Part shown: positions 5,795-7,065 of the stretch, piece after piece
Position numbering within the stretch: position 1 is the first letter of the stretch
Layout: the number at the start of each line of letters is the position of its first letter
DNA from: Bacteroidales bacterium
GTDB taxonomy: Bacteria > Bacteroidota > Bacteroidia > Bacteroidales > UBA3824
Length of the DNA stretch: 7,065 nt
NCBI GenBank assembly: GCA_017530465.1
Contig: JAFXMJ010000230.1
Span: 1-7,065 of the forward strand
Direction of reading: 5' to 3'
The notes under the pieces: model-generated
What the model was told of the DNA's origin: nothing
Databases searched by the model: none
What the model saw: only the letters and a program-made list of their open reading frames with translations
Made by a program: the position numbers and the translations under genes

Positions 5795-7065
5795 ATGAAA
5801 AAACTAATTCCTGCAATAATAACCCTTTGTGCCTCGATGCTTGTCGGCTGCCAGATAGACGACGAGATGCACACAGTCTATGACGTCTATTACAAGACCG
5901 CATTCACCACCGACAGCACCAACGCCGTGCTAAGCTGCGCCGCCAAGGCAGACAGCGTAGATACAAGATGGGACGAATGGATTAGGGTGAAAGGCGGCTT
6001 TGAATACGTGACATCCGACATAGTGGAGTACGGACACTGCTGGGTCAAGGGCGACGGTACGCCCGTCATCAATTCCAACGCGACCAATTGCTTCGCCCAC
6101 ACCACCACACCCAACACCAAGGACGCATTTTATTCGACCATCTCAGGACTCGAATGTGAAACCCAATATTCGGTGCGCAGCTACGTGAAGACCAAGGACG
6201 GCCTCATCGGCTACAATCCAGAGATACTCGTAGTCACCACCGACCACCCGCACGACAAATGGTTTGAGACCCAGGGATTCCTCAACAATTCCATCATCGC
6301 CAACCGCTCCGATTGCGTCAACATTATGACAATCATCAACGGCGACACGCTCACATTCTTCGGCATGGGTCGCTCCGGCGCAACAGCGTACAACGACATG
6401 TGGTGCTACAGCTCCAAAAAGAAAATCTACGAGCAGATTCCCCCCGTCAAGAGCCACGCAGGAGAGATAATGAACCTGTGGGGCGCAGTAGGATTTTGCA
6501 TCAACTACGTAGAAAACGAAATTGCCCACCACCTCCTTTATGTAGGTTGCGGCTGCACCAAGCCTTCGGGCGACATCAAAATCACCGACTACAACCAAAA
6601 ATTCTTCGTCTATGACATCGACACACGCCAATGGGCGGAAGTCAGCTACCTCGGCGACAACGACAATGTATGGCTCAAGCAGCCTTTCACCGGTCAGCCC
6701 CGCACCGGCGGCATAGGTTTCGCGGTAGATGAATGGGGTTTCATCGGCCTTGGCGAGTTCCAAAACGGCAGTACCAAAGCATACCACTCCGACATCTACA
6801 TCTTCATGATGGCAAGGGACGAAAAGAAACAATACAGCCCGACAAGCGGATATTTCAACCCGATGACAGAAGACTTCGGCTTTGGCGGACGCGCCGGCGC
6901 ATCGGTGGTAGTGGTGGAAGACAATGCATACATCATCGGCGGCGTGGGAACCGTGAAAAAAACTGGCTCGGCTGAGCAAACTGTCTATTTCGACGACTTC
7001 ATCCCCTGCAAATTCACAAAGCCCACCAACAGTCGTCCCGATTCATACACATTCACCTTCCCAAC
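5795..7065 (+). CDS. Surface lipoprotein with fibronectin-III-like domain and Kelch-like repeats (3' truncated)
   Basis: The frame from ATG 5795 stays open to the window end, giving 423 residues of a longer protein. The signal peptide MKKLIPAIITLCASMLVGC ends in a lipobox (LVGC, lipid Cys19). Cys is followed by QIDDE, close to the Q-K-D-D-E surface-export signal described for Bacteroidota lipoproteins, so display on the cell surface is likely. Residues about 31-149 resemble the fibronectin-III/Ig-like modules of this phylum (EYGHCWVKGDGTP ... FYSTISGLECETQYSVRSYV ... GYNPEILVVTTD). From about 155 on there are Kelch-like blades: LTFFGMG with YNDMWCYSSKKKIYEQIPPV, HLLYVGCGC with FFVYDIDTRQWAEV, GIGFAVDEWGFIGLGEF with HSDIYIF, and GGRAGASVVVVEDNAYIIGG. 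A beta-propeller that binds carbohydrate or protein is a fair inference, but no ligand or catalytic residues are identified. It has its own promoter. Confidence 0.88.
   Translation, partial: MKKLIPAIITLCASMLVGCQIDDEMHTVYDVYYKTAFTTDSTNAVLSCAAKADSVDTRWDEWIRVKGGFEYVTSDIVEYGHCWVKGDGTPVINSNATNCFAHTTTPNTKDAFYSTISGLECETQYSVRSYVKTKDGLIGYNPEILVVTTDHPHDKWFETQGFLNNSIIANRSDCVNIMTIINGDTLTFFGMGRSGATAYNDMWCYSSKKKIYEQIPPVKSHAGEIMNLWGAVGFCINYVENEIAHHLLYVGCGCTKPSGDIKITDYNQKFFVYDIDTRQWAEVSYLGDNDNVWLKQPFTGQPRTGGIGFAVDEWGFIGLGEFQNGSTKAYHSDIYIFMMARDEKKQYSPTSGYFNPMTEDFGFGGRAGASVVVVEDNAYIIGGVGTVKKTGSAEQTVYFDDFIPCKFTKPTNSRPDSYTFTFP

Noticed and set aside
6143..6979. Long open frame of 278 codons on the minus strand
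   Set aside because: It lies wholly antisense to the Kelch-like lipoprotein, which has a lipobox, recognisable domains and an exact promoter. The antisense product is a Val/Ala/Cys/His-rich low-information peptide typical of a codon-bias shadow.
3219..7065. A polysaccharide utilisation locus (SusC/SusD type)
   Set aside because: There is a sugar transporter, a barrel-like protein and a surface lipoprotein, but no TonB-dependent SusC, no SusD, no glycoside hydrolase and no sensor. The lipoprotein has Kelch-like, not SusD-like, features.

Overview
The window looks like chromosomal DNA of a member of the Bacteroidota, probably order Bacteroidales. I infer this from promoters of the TTTG / TAnnTTTG type, A/T-rich leaders without Shine-Dalgarno sequences, an argG operon led by the GNAT acyltransferase characteristic of this group, a lipoprotein with a Bacteroidota-type surface export signal, and a secreted protein with the 'DVVYLxNGSxIRGxxxEQ' domain common in the phylum. 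I see no phage, insertion sequence, tRNA, rRNA or CRISPR array. The species cannot be named from this sequence alone.

Left part (1-2970). The 3' end of an unrecognised + strand gene (stop at 202) converges on a minus-strand operon, and a bidirectional terminator hairpin (237-278) lies between them. Read in transcription order, the operon has a promoter at about 2970-2939, a GNAT acyltransferase (2883-2257; likely the N-acylglutamate synthase that starts arginine synthesis), an unknown lipoprotein (best start GTG at 2240, stop at 1572) and argG, argininosuccinate synthase (1493-306). The first and a late step of arginine synthesis are thus paired, with an envelope lipoprotein between them.

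Middle (2884-3218). This A/T-rich divergent intergenic region holds one promoter for each direction. It also holds a 19-bp inverted repeat (3004-3022) that could be an operator.

Right part (3219-7065, all +). An MFS sugar transporter of the FucP (fucose permease) family comes first. It keeps most signature residues but has Gly where E. coli FucP has the essential Asp46. It is followed by a secreted beta-barrel-like protein with an N-terminal 'DVVYLTNGS' domain, then a small single-pass membrane protein with an arginine-rich tail and its own promoter. Last is a lipoprotein with a fibronectin-III-like domain and Kelch-like repeats, which runs off the end of the window. These genes look like envelope functions. 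Only the MFS/beta-barrel pair could plausibly share a transcript, since the last two genes each have a good promoter directly upstream.

The points most worth a second look are the lipoprotein inside the arginine operon, the cysteine cluster in the GNAT protein, the missing Asp46 equivalent in the transporter, the C-Q-I-D-D-E surface-export signature of the Kelch lipoprotein, and the 3004-3022 palindrome. I found no convincing evidence of a wholly new multi-gene system.
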